Origin: Actinoplanes subtropicus
GTDB taxonomy: Bacteria > Actinomycetota > Actinomycetes > Mycobacteriales > Micromonosporaceae
NCBI RefSeq assembly: GCF_000721705.1
Contig: NZ_JOJL01000009.1
Span: 1-64,000, forward strand
Reading direction: 5' to 3'
Length of the DNA: 64,000 bases
Shown piece after piece: positions 42,461-51,029 of the stretch; the stretch's first letter is position 1, and the number at the start of each line of letters is the position of its first letter. The translations under genes were made by a program, and so were the position numbers. The notes under the pieces are model-generated. The model had not been told where the DNA came from. It did not search any database and saw only the letters and a program-made list of their open reading frames with translations.

Positions 42461-44041
42461 GTGTGGCGCTCTCCGGCAGCACGGGTACCGGCGCTGGGGC
42501 TGGTGACGGTCGGCCTGGGGCTGAACCTCAGGGCCTCGATCCTGCTCGGCCCGCACCTGTACGAGCGGTTCGGCGTCACCCCGGGCTGGTACCTCGCCGC
42601 GGTCGGGTTGCCCGTGCTGGTGGCGGCGCTGGTCCGGCTGCCGGTGGGGGTGCTGACCGACCGGTACGGCGTCCGGGTGATGTTTCCCGCCGTCAGCCTG
42701 GTGGCCGCGGCCTCGGTGATCGGTCTCGGCCTGGCCGGCTCGTTGCCGGCGGTGGTCGTCGCCGGGGCGGCGGCGGGCACCGGAAGCGCGGCCTTCGTCG
42801 TGGGCGCCGCGTCCGTGTCGCTGATCTTCCCGTACGGCCGGCGGGGCCGGGCACTGGGCGTGTTCGGCCTCGGGGCGGCGCTCGCCGCGGTGCTCTCCGC
42901 CGCATCCTGGCTCATCGACCGGGAGGGCCGGCTGACCGCCCTGGTGCTCGGCGGGTTGCTGGTGGCCTTCGCCGCGCTGGTGCCGGCGCTGCTCCGGGAG
43001 CCCGCGCCGGGTGGCCGCGCCGGTTCGCCGCTGCGCGAGTGCGCCGCGCTGGTCCGGCTCGCCGCGACCTCGTCGGTGTCGCTGCTGTACATGATCGCGC
43101 TCAGCGGCATGCTGTCGATCGCCGTGTTCCTGCCCGTCTACCTGGCGACGGCGCTGCACTTCGAGTGGTTCCACGCCCGGGCGGTCACCGGGGCGGTGGT
43201 CGTCCTGGCCTCCGTGGCGCGGCTGGTGGGCGGCTGGCACACCGACCGCCGCCCGACCGCCCGGCTGCTGGCGGTCTGCTACGGCGTCGCCGCCGGCCTG
43301 TGCCTGGTCGTCGCCCTGGCGCCCCGGTGGTGGCTCCAGGTGGGAGCGATCGCCGGGATGGCCGCCTGCGACGGCGTGGCCGGCGGCGCCCTGCTCGCCC
43401 TGATCGGCAAGGCCGCGCGGCCGTACAGCGTGGGCGCGGTGATGGGCGCGACGGGCGCGGCCGGCGCCCTCGGCACGTTGCTTCCCCCGCTGCTGCTCGC
43501 CGGCCTGTCCTACACCGCCGGCTGGACCTTGCTGGCCGCGGTGCTGCTCGCCGCGCTGCTGTACGTCCGGACGCGCGGCCTCGACGTCGGGCTGGGCCTG
43601 GCCGTCCGGTTCCGCCCGGGCCCGAGTCCCACCGCGACGACCGTGGCGGTCCTCGACGAGCCGGACACCCGGCTGGACGCCGCCGCGGTGGTCGCCGGAC
43701 TCGCCGAGTTGGCCACGACCGACGAGGTGGTCGTCGTCTACGGGGTCGACGAGCCGGCCCGGCTCGGGCTCAGCGCCGCCGGGCTGGCGGCCGGCCTGCG
43801 GACCCGCCTGCCCCGGCACAGCGTCGTCGCCGTGCCGGTCGGCGAGCATCCCGAGCTGCTCGGGCACGACGCACTGCGGCTCGGCGAGCACGTCGAGGCC
43901 GGCGCCTTGACGATCGCCGTCACCTCGGCCTCGAGCCTGCGCCAGGTCGCTGCCGACCTCGCCCTCTACCTGCAGGCCGACCGCATCCTGACCGTTTCCT
44001 ACGACCCCGCCGAGGGCGCCGAGCTGATCTCGCCGTCGTGA
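42461..44041 (+). CDS. NarK-like MFS transporter with C-terminal soluble domain
   Basis: A 526-residue protein. Residues 1-390 form a 12-helix MFS transporter; RASILLGPHLYERFGVTPG and PVGVLTDRYGVRVMFP resemble nitrate/nitrite carriers of the NarK type. After the last helix a soluble domain of about 130 residues follows (TTVAVLDEPDTRLDAAAVVA ... LYLQADRILTVSYDPAEG). It reads as alternating strands and helices, like a Rossmann-type fold. I do not recognise it. A fused nucleotide- or ligand-binding domain on such a carrier is unusual and may regulate transport. It starts at GTG 42461. Confidence 0.75.
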   Translation: MWRSPAARVPALGLVTVGLGLNLRASILLGPHLYERFGVTPGWYLAAVGLPVLVAALVRLPVGVLTDRYGVRVMFPAVSLVAAASVIGLGLAGSLPAVVVAGAAAGTGSAAFVVGAASVSLIFPYGRRGRALGVFGLGAALAAVLSAASWLIDREGRLTALVLGGLLVAFAALVPALLREPAPGGRAGSPLRECAALVRLAATSSVSLLYMIALSGMLSIAVFLPVYLATALHFEWFHARAVTGAVVVLASVARLVGGWHTDRRPTARLLAVCYGVAAGLCLVVALAPRWWLQVGAIAGMAACDGVAGGALLALIGKAARPYSVGAVMGATGAAGALGTLLPPLLLAGLSYTAGWTLLAAVLLAALLYVRTRGLDVGLGLAVRFRPGPSPTATTVAVLDEPDTRLDAAAVVAGLAELATTDEVVVVYGVDEPARLGLSAAGLAAGLRTRLPRHSVVAVPVGEHPELLGHDALRLGEHVEAGALTIAVTSASSLRQVAADLALYLQADRILTVSYDPAEGAELISPS

Positions 44042-44127
44042 ACGACAAGGGCGAGGGTGTCCGATCCGGGCCACGCCGTTCGTCGTCAGGTCAGAGGCGT
44101 CCACCACCACTACGGGAGAGCCGACCG

Positions 44128-44952
44128 ATGCCGCACCCACTGGCCAAGATCCACCGCATGTTCGAGCTGCTCGAGCCGATCGCCACGGTCACCTTCTCCG
44201 ACGTGACGACCGAGGCCTTCCTCGCCGTCGGCATGCGCGACTACTGGGACGGCTACTTCGCCGGCCGGGCCGCGCCGCTGGGCGTGGCGCCGCCCGAGGT
44301 GGTCCACGCGGTCTTCTACAACTTCGCCCCCGGCGAGGTGGCCCGCCACATCCCTCGGGTCTGGGCGAAGATCACCCCGCAGGAGGCGATCGCCGTACGC
44401 GAACGGGGCAGCACCGCCGCGCTGCGCCAGTTCCTCGGGGAACTCGCCGACTCCCCCGAGCTGCCGCGGGTCGCCGGCCTCGCCACCCGGGCCGCGATCA
44501 GCGCGCCGACCGAGGGCCGGGCGCTGTACGCCGGGCTCCGGGCCCTCGACGTGCCCGAGGAACCGGTGGCCCGGCTCTGGCACGCGGCGACCCTGCTGCG
44601 CGAGCACCGCGGCGACGGCCACAACGCCACCCTCCTCGCCCACGGCATCGGCGGCACCGAGGCCCACGTCCTGCTCGCACTCTCCCTCGGCATGCCGGCG
44701 GAGGAGTTCGGCCGCGTCCACCACCTGCCCAGGGCCCAGCTGGCCGCCGTGGTCGACGGGCTGCGCGCCCGCGGCCTGGTGAACGCCGCCGGCGGGTTCA
44801 CCGACGCCGGCCGGGAGACCAAGGACCGGATCGAGGCGCTCACCGACTCGCTGGCGGCACCGGCTTACGAGGTGCTCGGCCCGGACGAACTCGACGAGCT
44901 GATCGCCGGCCTCGAGCCGATCGCCGCCGCGCTCCAGACCGCCGACCACTGA
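44128..44952 (+). CDS. SCO6745-type helix-turn-helix family protein
   Basis: A 274-residue protein that opens with HPLAKIHRMFELLEPIATVTFSDVT and FYNFAPGEVARHIPRVW, segments typical of the actinobacterial SCO6745 family. The C-terminal third reads as a winged helix (LPRAQLAAVVDGLRARGLVNAAGGFTDAGRE). Members are uncharacterised. A DNA-binding or regulatory role is likely from the C-terminus alone. The gene follows the MFS transporter by 86 bases on the same strand. Confidence 0.8.
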   Translation: MPHPLAKIHRMFELLEPIATVTFSDVTTEAFLAVGMRDYWDGYFAGRAAPLGVAPPEVVHAVFYNFAPGEVARHIPRVWAKITPQEAIAVRERGSTAALRQFLGELADSPELPRVAGLATRAAISAPTEGRALYAGLRALDVPEEPVARLWHAATLLREHRGDGHNATLLAHGIGGTEAHVLLALSLGMPAEEFGRVHHLPRAQLAAVVDGLRARGLVNAAGGFTDAGRETKDRIEALTDSLAAPAYEVLGPDELDELIAGLEPIAAALQTADH

Positions 44953-44980
44953 CCATATCAAGTTGTCTATTGACCAGTAG

Positions 44981-45489
44981 GCGCTAGACGGATACCCGGG
45001 CCGGTTCGAACGTGACCAGGAGCGGCTCGACTACTTCGCCGTAAATATCCCCGACGACCTGGACCCCGACACCATGCTGGCGAGCCCCACCCCCGCGCTC
45101 GCGCTGTTCACCCGCAAACCCGCGCACGATCTCATCGAGCGGGTCACCGACCGGATCGCCGCCACCGAGAGACACGACGACAAACTGCTGCATGCCGAAC
45201 TGGGTATGCTGGTGGGAGGCTCGCTGGCGGCCCAGCTGGTCGAAGCACTGCGAAGGAGAGACATGAACAACATCCTCGAGCAGACCGCGACCGGCCGCGA
45301 GATCGCCCGCAAAACCGCGAAGAGGGTCGCGAACAAGGCCACGTCGACTTGATGCGGGCTGCGCTCCAAGCGGCCTACGGCGACATCGCCGACCTCGACG
45401 AGCTCGCCCGGCGCTTGGCCGACCGCGACCACAGCGGCAACATCGCCCGCATCATCGCCGGCGCGACACTGGACGAGCTGCGCTCCTGA
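44981..45489 (+). pseudogene. 5'-truncated and frameshifted gene remnant
   Basis: Protein-like sequence begins just after an in-frame TAG (44978) and reads YPGRFERDQERLDYFAVNIP, DDLDPDTMLASPTPALALFT, and on through NNILEQTATGREIARKTA to a TGA at 45350-45352. The reading continues in another frame, from LMRAALQAAYGDIADLDELA to LARRLADRDHSGNIARIIAG and ATLDELRS, stop 45487-45489. Both the missing 5' part and the shift near 45345 show decay. The family is an actinobacterial hypothetical I cannot name; remnants like this often accompany old insertion events. It has no partner genes. Confidence 0.75.
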
Positions 45490-45646
45490 CGCCTGGTACC
45501 GCGGGCCGCCGCGTGCGACGACAGTCACCGCGGTCGGCCTCCGCCAGTCGCTGGACCGCGCCGGCTCTCCGCCCGCGGTCTGAAACCGTACGTTCGGTTC
45601 GCGTAGGGTGTCGTCGATCATTCGACGAACCCCTTTGGAGGACTGC

Positions 45647-46114
45647 GTGCGCAACCTGGCCCGACGACTGTCAACCTCGGTGCTCGCGATGGCTGTCGCC
45701 GTGGCGGCGTTCGGCTCGCCGGCCTATGCCGCGAACCCGTACACCCCGGCCAGCGCCTGCAACGACGAGTTCGGCGGCTCGTGGACACAGGTTTCCGACG
45801 GCCACCGCTCGATCATCGCGGACGACGGCGCCGACCTGGGCGACGTCTACCTGATGTACAACAGCACGACCGGCTACAACTGCGTCACCATGCTCAAGAC
45901 GAAGTACGCCGGCACGGGGTCCAGCATCAAGGCCAGCATCAAGGTGGACGAGGAGGGCACGGCGCGGGATTGGCACTCGGACAACGGCTTCTACAAGTAC
46001 TACGCCGCGGTCCAGCGCTACGGGAAGGGCATGTGCATCCAGTACTGGGCCAGCACCCTCTACGGCGGATTCTGGCAGGGCAACGGCCGGGACAGCTGGG
46101 GCAACTGCATCTGA
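45647..46114 (+). CDS. Secreted spore-associated protein A-like
   Basis: A 155-residue secreted protein starting at GTG 45647 with GGAGG upstream. It has a signal peptide (LSTSVLAMAVAVAAFGSPAYA), then ACNDEFGG and VYLMYNSTTGYNCVTMLKTK, and ends in CIQYWAS and WGNCI. This cysteine spacing and the VYLxYNxxTGxNCVV-like core match the SapA spore-associated protein family of actinomycetes. It is probably a small disulphide-bonded surface protein. Function beyond spore or wall association is unknown. Confidence 0.75.
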   Translation: MRNLARRLSTSVLAMAVAVAAFGSPAYAANPYTPASACNDEFGGSWTQVSDGHRSIIADDGADLGDVYLMYNSTTGYNCVTMLKTKYAGTGSSIKASIKVDEEGTARDWHSDNGFYKYYAAVQRYGKGMCIQYWASTLYGGFWQGNGRDSWGNCI

Positions 46115-46163
46115 GGCGCCGTTATTCGGTGGCGTGACGCGGGGACGCCGGAAGACTGGGACC

Positions 46164-46871
46164 ATGCAACGGTTCGAGGCGACCGGCGTCCTGCGTCTCC
46201 CCGGCGCGTTCACCGCCGATCAGGCCGCCGCCATGCGGGAGGCGATCCGGCGGCACGCCGAAAGCCAAGCCGGGTCGCCGGTCGTGAACTGGCAGGCGCT
46301 GAGCCGTGACCCGGTGTTCCGCCCGCTCGTGGAGAACCCCGCGGTGACCGACGCGCTGGATGCGATCTTCGGGGCGGGTGGCTGGCGACGGCCGCGGCCC
46401 GGCGCCCAGATCCTGTACTCCCTCCCCGAGCCGGGCCCCTGGGTCCTGCCCGACGGCTGGCACATGGACTGCGGCTTCGAGCAGGCGACCTGGCCGGTGC
46501 CGTCGGTCAAGCTGTTCGCGTTCGCCGGCGAGGTCGGCCCGGAAGGCGGCGGCACGCTCGTGCTGCCCGGCACGCATCGGCTGGTCGAGCGCTACCGGGC
46601 GGCCCTGCCCGCGCCGGCCGGTGCCGGTAAGGAGAACTGGCTCGCCTTCATGCGGCACGACCCGTGGCTGGCCCGGCTTCTCGACGGCGGCGGCCGGCAG
46701 CTGATCGGCGCGGCCGGCGAGATCGACGGCGTGCCGGTCGAGGTGGCCGAGCTGACCGGATCGCCGGGCGACGTCGTACTCACTCACCTGCACGTCTTCC
46801 ATGCGCGCTCACCCAACACCGGCGCCGTGCCCCGCCTCATGCTGGGGAAGGCGGTGGCACGGGCCGGTTGA
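46164..46871 (+). CDS. Phytanoyl-CoA dioxygenase-family Fe(II)/2-oxoglutarate oxygenase
   Basis: A 235-residue 2-oxoglutarate-dependent dioxygenase of the phytanoyl-CoA dioxygenase (PhyH) type. The iron-binding facial triad is visible: HxD in DGWHMDCGF near residue 97, and the distal His in HLHVFHARSPN, with an Arg (VPRLM) nearby for 2-oxoglutarate. Bacterial members hydroxylate small metabolites or natural products; the substrate is not known. ATG 46164 is preferred over an upstream ATG because it gives the family N-terminus. No biosynthetic partners are adjacent. Confidence 0.88.
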   Translation: MQRFEATGVLRLPGAFTADQAAAMREAIRRHAESQAGSPVVNWQALSRDPVFRPLVENPAVTDALDAIFGAGGWRRPRPGAQILYSLPEPGPWVLPDGWHMDCGFEQATWPVPSVKLFAFAGEVGPEGGGTLVLPGTHRLVERYRAALPAPAGAGKENWLAFMRHDPWLARLLDGGGRQLIGAAGEIDGVPVEVAELTGSPGDVVLTHLHVFHARSPNTGAVPRLMLGKAVARAG

Positions 46872-46877
46872 GGCGGA

Positions 46878-46997
46878 TCAGCCGACGGACAGGACGATCG
46901 CGCCGCGGTAGGTGCCGCCCGGAACGATCTCGGTCGGTACGCCGTCGACGGTCATGCTGACGTGCTTGCCCCGCGGCGCCGCGACGACGGAGCCCGC
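46878..46997 (-). pseudogene. C-terminal remnant of a secreted or glycosidase-like protein
   Basis: A short minus-strand stretch reads GKHVSMTVDGVPTEIVPG and TYRGAIVLSVG to a TGA at 46878-46880, with strong GC3 coding bias. It has no start codon context and looks like the last strands of a beta-rich protein. It meets the plus-strand LysR remnant at about 46990, suggesting a deletion that joined two truncated genes. Confidence 0.4.
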
Positions 46998-47236
46998 ACC
47001 CGCTGCCGCTGACCGTCTCCGGCACCGACCTGTGCGCCTTCGTCCCGGCCCGGCTGGCCGCCCGTTGCCGCGGCCCGCTCGGCCTGGTCACGCCCGAGGT
47101 TCCGTTCGCCCTGCCCGAGCTGGTGGAAGCCGCCCACTGGCACCCGTCCCGCTCCGCCGACCCGGCCCTGAGCTGGCTCCGCGGCCAGCTCATCGAGGCG
47201 GCCCGGCTCTCCGGCGGGGGCGACCCTAGCCAATAG
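46991..47236 (+). pseudogene. C-terminal remnant of a LysR-type regulator
   Basis: The frame ending at TAG 47234-47236 reads PLPLTVSGTDLCAFVPARLA, ARCRGPLGLVTPEVPFALPE, then LVEAAHWHPSRSADPALSWL, RGQLIEAARL. The phrase HWHPSRSADPALSWLR is typical of the end of a LysR substrate-binding domain. No helix-turn-helix region or start codon lies upstream; the sequence turns non-coding at about 46990. It is a 5'-truncated LysR gene. Confidence 0.65.
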
Positions 47237-47250
47237 TCGTATACGCCTAT
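47233..47250. promoter_or_regulatory. Palindromic operator at the PadR gene start
   Basis: ATAGTCGTATACGCCTAT is an 18-base near-palindrome (16 of 18 positions symmetric, central GTATAC) directly before the ATG at 47251. PadR proteins autoregulate through such AT-containing dyads, and the site probably overlaps the promoter -10 element. Confidence 0.65.
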
Positions 47251-47802
47251 ATGGTGGGAGGCATGCCGCTGGATGCCACCCGCAACAGCCTCGTGCTCCC
47301 GATCCTCGGCCTCCTCGTCGAGCAACCCGCCCACGCGTACGAGGTCACCACCCGCCTGGAAACCCGCTACCCGCACCTCAAGATCCGGCGCAGCAGCGTG
47401 GTCACGCTCCTGAAATCGCTGGCCGACGACGGTCTGATCGTTCCGGGTACGCCGGAGAGCGTCGCCAACCGGCCCGCGCGAACCACGTACCGGCCCACCG
47501 GCGCCGGGATCGAACTGTTCCGCACCCGGGTCCGGGAGGCGCTGGCCGGGACCGCGCCCGCCTCGGCCGACTTCCTCACCGCCGTGGCGTACCTGGGCAT
47601 CCTGCCCACCGCCGAGGCGATCGCCGTGCTCCGCGCCCGGGCCGAGCGCCTGCGGCGCGAGACGCCGGTGATCCCGCCCGGCCTGCCCGAAATCCAGATG
47701 ATCGAAGTCCACTACTGGCTGCGCGTGCTGGCCACCGAGATCACCTGGCTGACCGAGACCGCCGACCGGCTGGCCGGCGGCGACCTGGAGGTACTCGTAT
47801 GA
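47251..47802 (+). CDS. PadR-family transcriptional regulator
   Basis: A 183-residue PadR-like regulator. The winged helix reads LVLPILGLLVEQPAHAYEVT, then IRRSSVVTLLKSLADDGLIV and the wing RTTYRPTGAG. The C-terminal helix (residues 120-175) is the dimerisation arm. ATG 47251 abuts the palindrome and would give a leaderless message. ATG 47263 has GGGAGG only one base upstream, so the start is open. It is coupled by ATGA to the next gene, its likely target. Confidence 0.88.
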   Translation: MVGGMPLDATRNSLVLPILGLLVEQPAHAYEVTTRLETRYPHLKIRRSSVVTLLKSLADDGLIVPGTPESVANRPARTTYRPTGAGIELFRTRVREALAGTAPASADFLTAVAYLGILPTAEAIAVLRARAERLRRETPVIPPGLPEIQMIEVHYWLRVLATEITWLTETADRLAGGDLEVLV

Positions 47803-48731
47803 AGTTCGGTGCCTACGTCGGCAGCCGCGCCGGAGCCACCTGCTCCGGCCCCGCCGACCCGCTCCGCATCGGCCCGCTCGTCGACGACCTGTCCGGCGGC
47901 CGCCCCTTCGTCATCCGCGAATACGTCCGCTGGTGCGGCGGCAACACCGCCCTGGAGCAGGAGATCGACGCCGCCGGCGACCTCGACCACCTGACCATGC
48001 CCGACGACTGGTACGTCACCGGCGGCCGCGAGCTGGATCTCGTGCTGAGCTACCTGCCACCGGTCGCCGACCTCGACGGCTGGCTCGCGTTCATCGACCG
48101 CGCGCTCGACCGCTACGGCCACCTGGTCAGGTACCTGCAGGTCACCCTGGAGGCGAACTTTCCCATCCCGCGCATCGACGGCAGTTCCCCCGGTGTGCTC
48201 GCCGCCCTCACCCAGGGGCTGCCGCACGCGCGCCCCCGCGTCCGCGACGGCGTCCGGGTCGGCTTCTCCCTCGCCGAACCCGCGGAATGGCTCGGCGGTG
48301 ACGATCAGTTCTGGAAAGAGCTCATTTCCTTGCCGTGCGACGTGTTCGCCGCTCACGTGGACTACGTCGGCCTCGGCGTCTACCCCGACGGCTTCTCCCC
48401 GCACGGCGACGTCCACGCCGCCACCCGGCACGCCGTGAACCACCTCCGCGACCGCCTGGCCGAGGCCCATTTCCCGGCCGGCCTCCCGATCCACATCGCC
48501 GAGGCCGGCAGCCCCAGCGGCGCGCACCGCACCCCCGCCGGCCAGGTCTCCTCCCTGACCGCCCTGGTCGACGCCGCCACCGCCGCGGGGGCGACGCAGT
48601 TCGAGCTCTTCGCCCTCTCCGACGCCGACTCCGCGTCCGAGTCCCCGCTCGGCACCTTCGGCATCTGCACCGACGACTACGTCCCCAAGCCGGCCTACGA
48701 GACCTACCGATCCCTGGTCAGGCGCACATAG
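47799..48731 (+). CDS. Putative TIM-barrel protein of unknown function
   Basis: A 310-residue protein in a PadR-controlled pair. Strand-like segments at regular intervals (FVIREYVRWCGG, LDLVLSYLPPV, HLVRYLQVTLEANFPIPR, RVRVGFSL-type, CDVFAAHVDYVGLGVYPDGF, LPIHIAEAGSPSG, TQFELFALSDADS) suggest a TIM barrel resembling glycoside hydrolases. Glu in LQVTLEANFP and in IHIAEAGSP could be an acid/nucleophile pair. There is no signal peptide, so it would be cytoplasmic. The substrate and even enzymatic activity are inference. Confidence 0.6.
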   Translation: MKFGAYVGSRAGATCSGPADPLRIGPLVDDLSGGRPFVIREYVRWCGGNTALEQEIDAAGDLDHLTMPDDWYVTGGRELDLVLSYLPPVADLDGWLAFIDRALDRYGHLVRYLQVTLEANFPIPRIDGSSPGVLAALTQGLPHARPRVRDGVRVGFSLAEPAEWLGGDDQFWKELISLPCDVFAAHVDYVGLGVYPDGFSPHGDVHAATRHAVNHLRDRLAEAHFPAGLPIHIAEAGSPSGAHRTPAGQVSSLTALVDAATAAGATQFELFALSDADSASESPLGTFGICTDDYVPKPAYETYRSLVRRT

Positions 48732-48901
48732 CGCTGGAGATACCCGTTCGGGTTCGGCCATGGGAGTCGACGCTGCCCGCAATCGGCTCCGACCGATGGC
48801 CGGACAGCTGTGCGACGGGCGCGGCCGACGATCCCGTTCCGGCTAGGGCGCTCCTACCGTCCAATACTGCCCGGTTCGGTCTTGCTACGGAGGTAGCCGC
48901 C

Positions 48902-49306
48902 ATGTCGTCGGAGTCCATCGTCCCCGCAAGCCTCCCGCCGGCTCGGCCCGGCGACACGACCTGCACCACCATCGCCTGCCGGCGCACCGGTTCGGTGGTG
49001 GCACCGCCCCGCTGTCCGGCATGCGGCAACCGAGTACACCTGGTGCAGGACGGCGAGCCCGTCCCGAAACCGCTCACCACCATCCCGCAACCTGCCCCGG
49101 CGGCCCTCGGCGCCGGCGAGATCCTGTCCCGAACCATCTTCGGCGGCTTCTGGGCGCTGGTGACGCTCGGCCTGGTCATCGCCGGCCTCACCGGAATGGC
49201 AGCGGGCGAGCCGAAGTCCTTGCTGGCCCTGGTCGCCGCCGTACTGACCGGCCTCTACGCCCGCTACATCTTCCGCGGCGGCCGCTTCCGCATGCTGTTC
49301 TGGTAA
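48902..49306 (+). CDS. Zinc-ribbon plus two-helix membrane protein
   Basis: A 134-residue protein. A CPACGNRVHLV knuckle in the first half, with a further CTTIAC pair, forms a likely small zinc ribbon. Two transmembrane helices follow (FGGFWALVTLGLVIAGLTGM, LLALVAAVLTGLYARYIF) and a basic C-terminus. ATG 48902 has GGAGG ten bases upstream. No family is recognised and no operon partner is near. The following 288 bases (49307-49594) hold no gene I can support. Confidence 0.65.
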   Translation: MSSESIVPASLPPARPGDTTCTTIACRRTGSVVAPPRCPACGNRVHLVQDGEPVPKPLTTIPQPAPAALGAGEILSRTIFGGFWALVTLGLVIAGLTGMAAGEPKSLLALVAAVLTGLYARYIFRGGRFRMLFW

Positions 49307-49594
49307 CGTCAAATCAACTCATCGATCGATGGCTACATAGAACCACCATCGCCTGCGTCGGCGGCGGTGAGCTTGTCGTCAGTACTCGCAGTTCCTCCCG
49401 CGCATTGAGCTCATTCCGGGAGAGCTGCGACGGAACGATTTCCGACAACCATGACGACGCCGCACCGTCGGGTCGAATCGTCGTGGCCATCAAGCCCGAC
49501 GGCGATCAGCATTGGTCGGCGCGCGTTGCCAGAGGTCCGAAGTCATGACGTGACGGCCGTGGAACCGATCGAGCGGGACCGATAGCTTGTCCTC

Positions 49595-51025
49595 ATGGTA
49601 CGGAAGCTGGCTCTCGCTCTGGTCCTCACGCTGTCGACGTCCCTCGCGCTCGCGGGCACGCCCGCCGACGCCGCATCCTCCGGCGCGCCGGGAGGAGGCA
49701 CGCCGGGTGCACCCGGTATCGGCGACCCCTACTACCCGCTGGACGGCAACGGCGGCTACGACGTGCAGCACTACGACCTGGGCATCCGGTACGCGCCGGC
49801 CACCCACGCCCTCGCCGGGGTCGTGCAGATCCGGGCCGAGGCGACGCAGCGGCTGTCGGCGTTCAACCTCGACCTCGACGGCCTGACCATCCGGTCGATC
49901 ACCGTGGACGGGCGGCCGGCCAAGTGGTCGCGATCCGGCACCGAGGTGACCGTGACGCCGGGGCGGACGCTGGGGTTCGGGCGCCTGTTCGCCACCCGGA
50001 TCGTCTATGACGGGGTGCCCAAGGTGATCCGCGACCCGAACCTGGGCGACGGCGGGGCCTTCACCACCGACGACGGCGTGGTGATCCTGGGCGAGCCCTG
50101 GGTCGCGCGGGCGTGGTTCCCGTCCAACGACCACCCGAGCGACAAGGCGTCCTACTCGATCGCGCTGACCGTACCCCGGGGCCTGCAGGCGATCTCCAAC
50201 GGCGTCCCGGCCGGCCGGTCGACCGCGCGGGGCTGGACGACGTGGCGCTGGGAGCAGCGGGAGCCGATGGCGACGTATCTGGCGATGGCCGCGATCGGCA
50301 AGTACGACGTCACGGCGTACCGCAAGAATGGGATTCAGTTTCTGGACGCGATCGATCCGGCGATTCCGGCCGACACGTATGCCCGGATAGCGAAGTCGTT
50401 CGCCCGCGAGCCGGAGATCCTGCGGTTCCTGTCCGGCTATTTCGGGCCGTATCCGTTCCGCGCGGCGGGCGGCGTGGTGGACGCCGACGGCGAGTGGGGC
50501 TTCGCGCTGGAGAATCAGGGCCGCCCGATCTACACGCCGCAGGACTTCGCCACGCAGGAGGACGGCGACAGCGTGGTGGTGCACGAGCTGGCACATCAGT
50601 GGTACGGCGACAGCCTCGCCCAGGAACGCTGGCGGGGCATCTGGCTGAACGAGGGCTTCGCGTCGTACGCCGAATGGCTGTGGAGCGAGCACGAGGGGCT
50701 GGGCACCGTGCAGCAGAAGTTCGAGGAGCTGTACGCGACGCCGGCGACCGACTCGCTGTGGCAGTCCAAGGTGGCCGACCCGGGGGCGCCGAACCTCTTC
50801 AGCCGTGCCGTCTACAGCCGCGGCGCGATGACGCTGCACGCGCTCCGGCTGACCGTCGGCGACCCGGCATTCTTCCGGATCCTGCGGTCGTGGGCGCAGC
50901 TGCACCGTAACGGCAACGTGACCACGGAGGAGTTCGTCGCCCTCGCCGAGCGGATCTCGGGCCGGGACCTCGACGGGTTGTTCACCGCATGGCTCTACAC
51001 CCCGTCGAAGCCCGCCCACCCGTGA
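49595..51025 (+). CDS. Secreted M1-family metallopeptidase
   Basis: A 476-residue secreted gluzincin. Signal peptide RKLALALVLTLSTSLALAG. The N-terminal beta domain includes DVQHYDLGIRYAP, typical of M1 peptidases. The GAMEN-like exopeptidase segment reads GFALENQG. The zinc motif HELAHQW (residues 330-336) is followed by WLNEGFASYAEWL with the third ligand Glu. The C-terminal domain is short compared with aminopeptidase N. It is predicted to be an exported aminopeptidase. It ends four bases from the convergent GH5 gene. Confidence 0.92.
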   Translation: MVRKLALALVLTLSTSLALAGTPADAASSGAPGGGTPGAPGIGDPYYPLDGNGGYDVQHYDLGIRYAPATHALAGVVQIRAEATQRLSAFNLDLDGLTIRSITVDGRPAKWSRSGTEVTVTPGRTLGFGRLFATRIVYDGVPKVIRDPNLGDGGAFTTDDGVVILGEPWVARAWFPSNDHPSDKASYSIALTVPRGLQAISNGVPAGRSTARGWTTWRWEQREPMATYLAMAAIGKYDVTAYRKNGIQFLDAIDPAIPADTYARIAKSFAREPEILRFLSGYFGPYPFRAAGGVVDADGEWGFALENQGRPIYTPQDFATQEDGDSVVVHELAHQWYGDSLAQERWRGIWLNEGFASYAEWLWSEHEGLGTVQQKFEELYATPATDSLWQSKVADPGAPNLFSRAVYSRGAMTLHALRLTVGDPAFFRILRSWAQLHRNGNVTTEEFVALAERISGRDLDGLFTAWLYTPSKPAHP

Positions 51026-51029
51026 GCGC

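Noticed and set aside
49307..49594. Possible small gene before the M1 peptidase, including a frame ending SGRIVVAIKPDGDQHWSARV
   Set aside because: No start codon with a ribosome binding site and no recognisable family; coding bias is weak.
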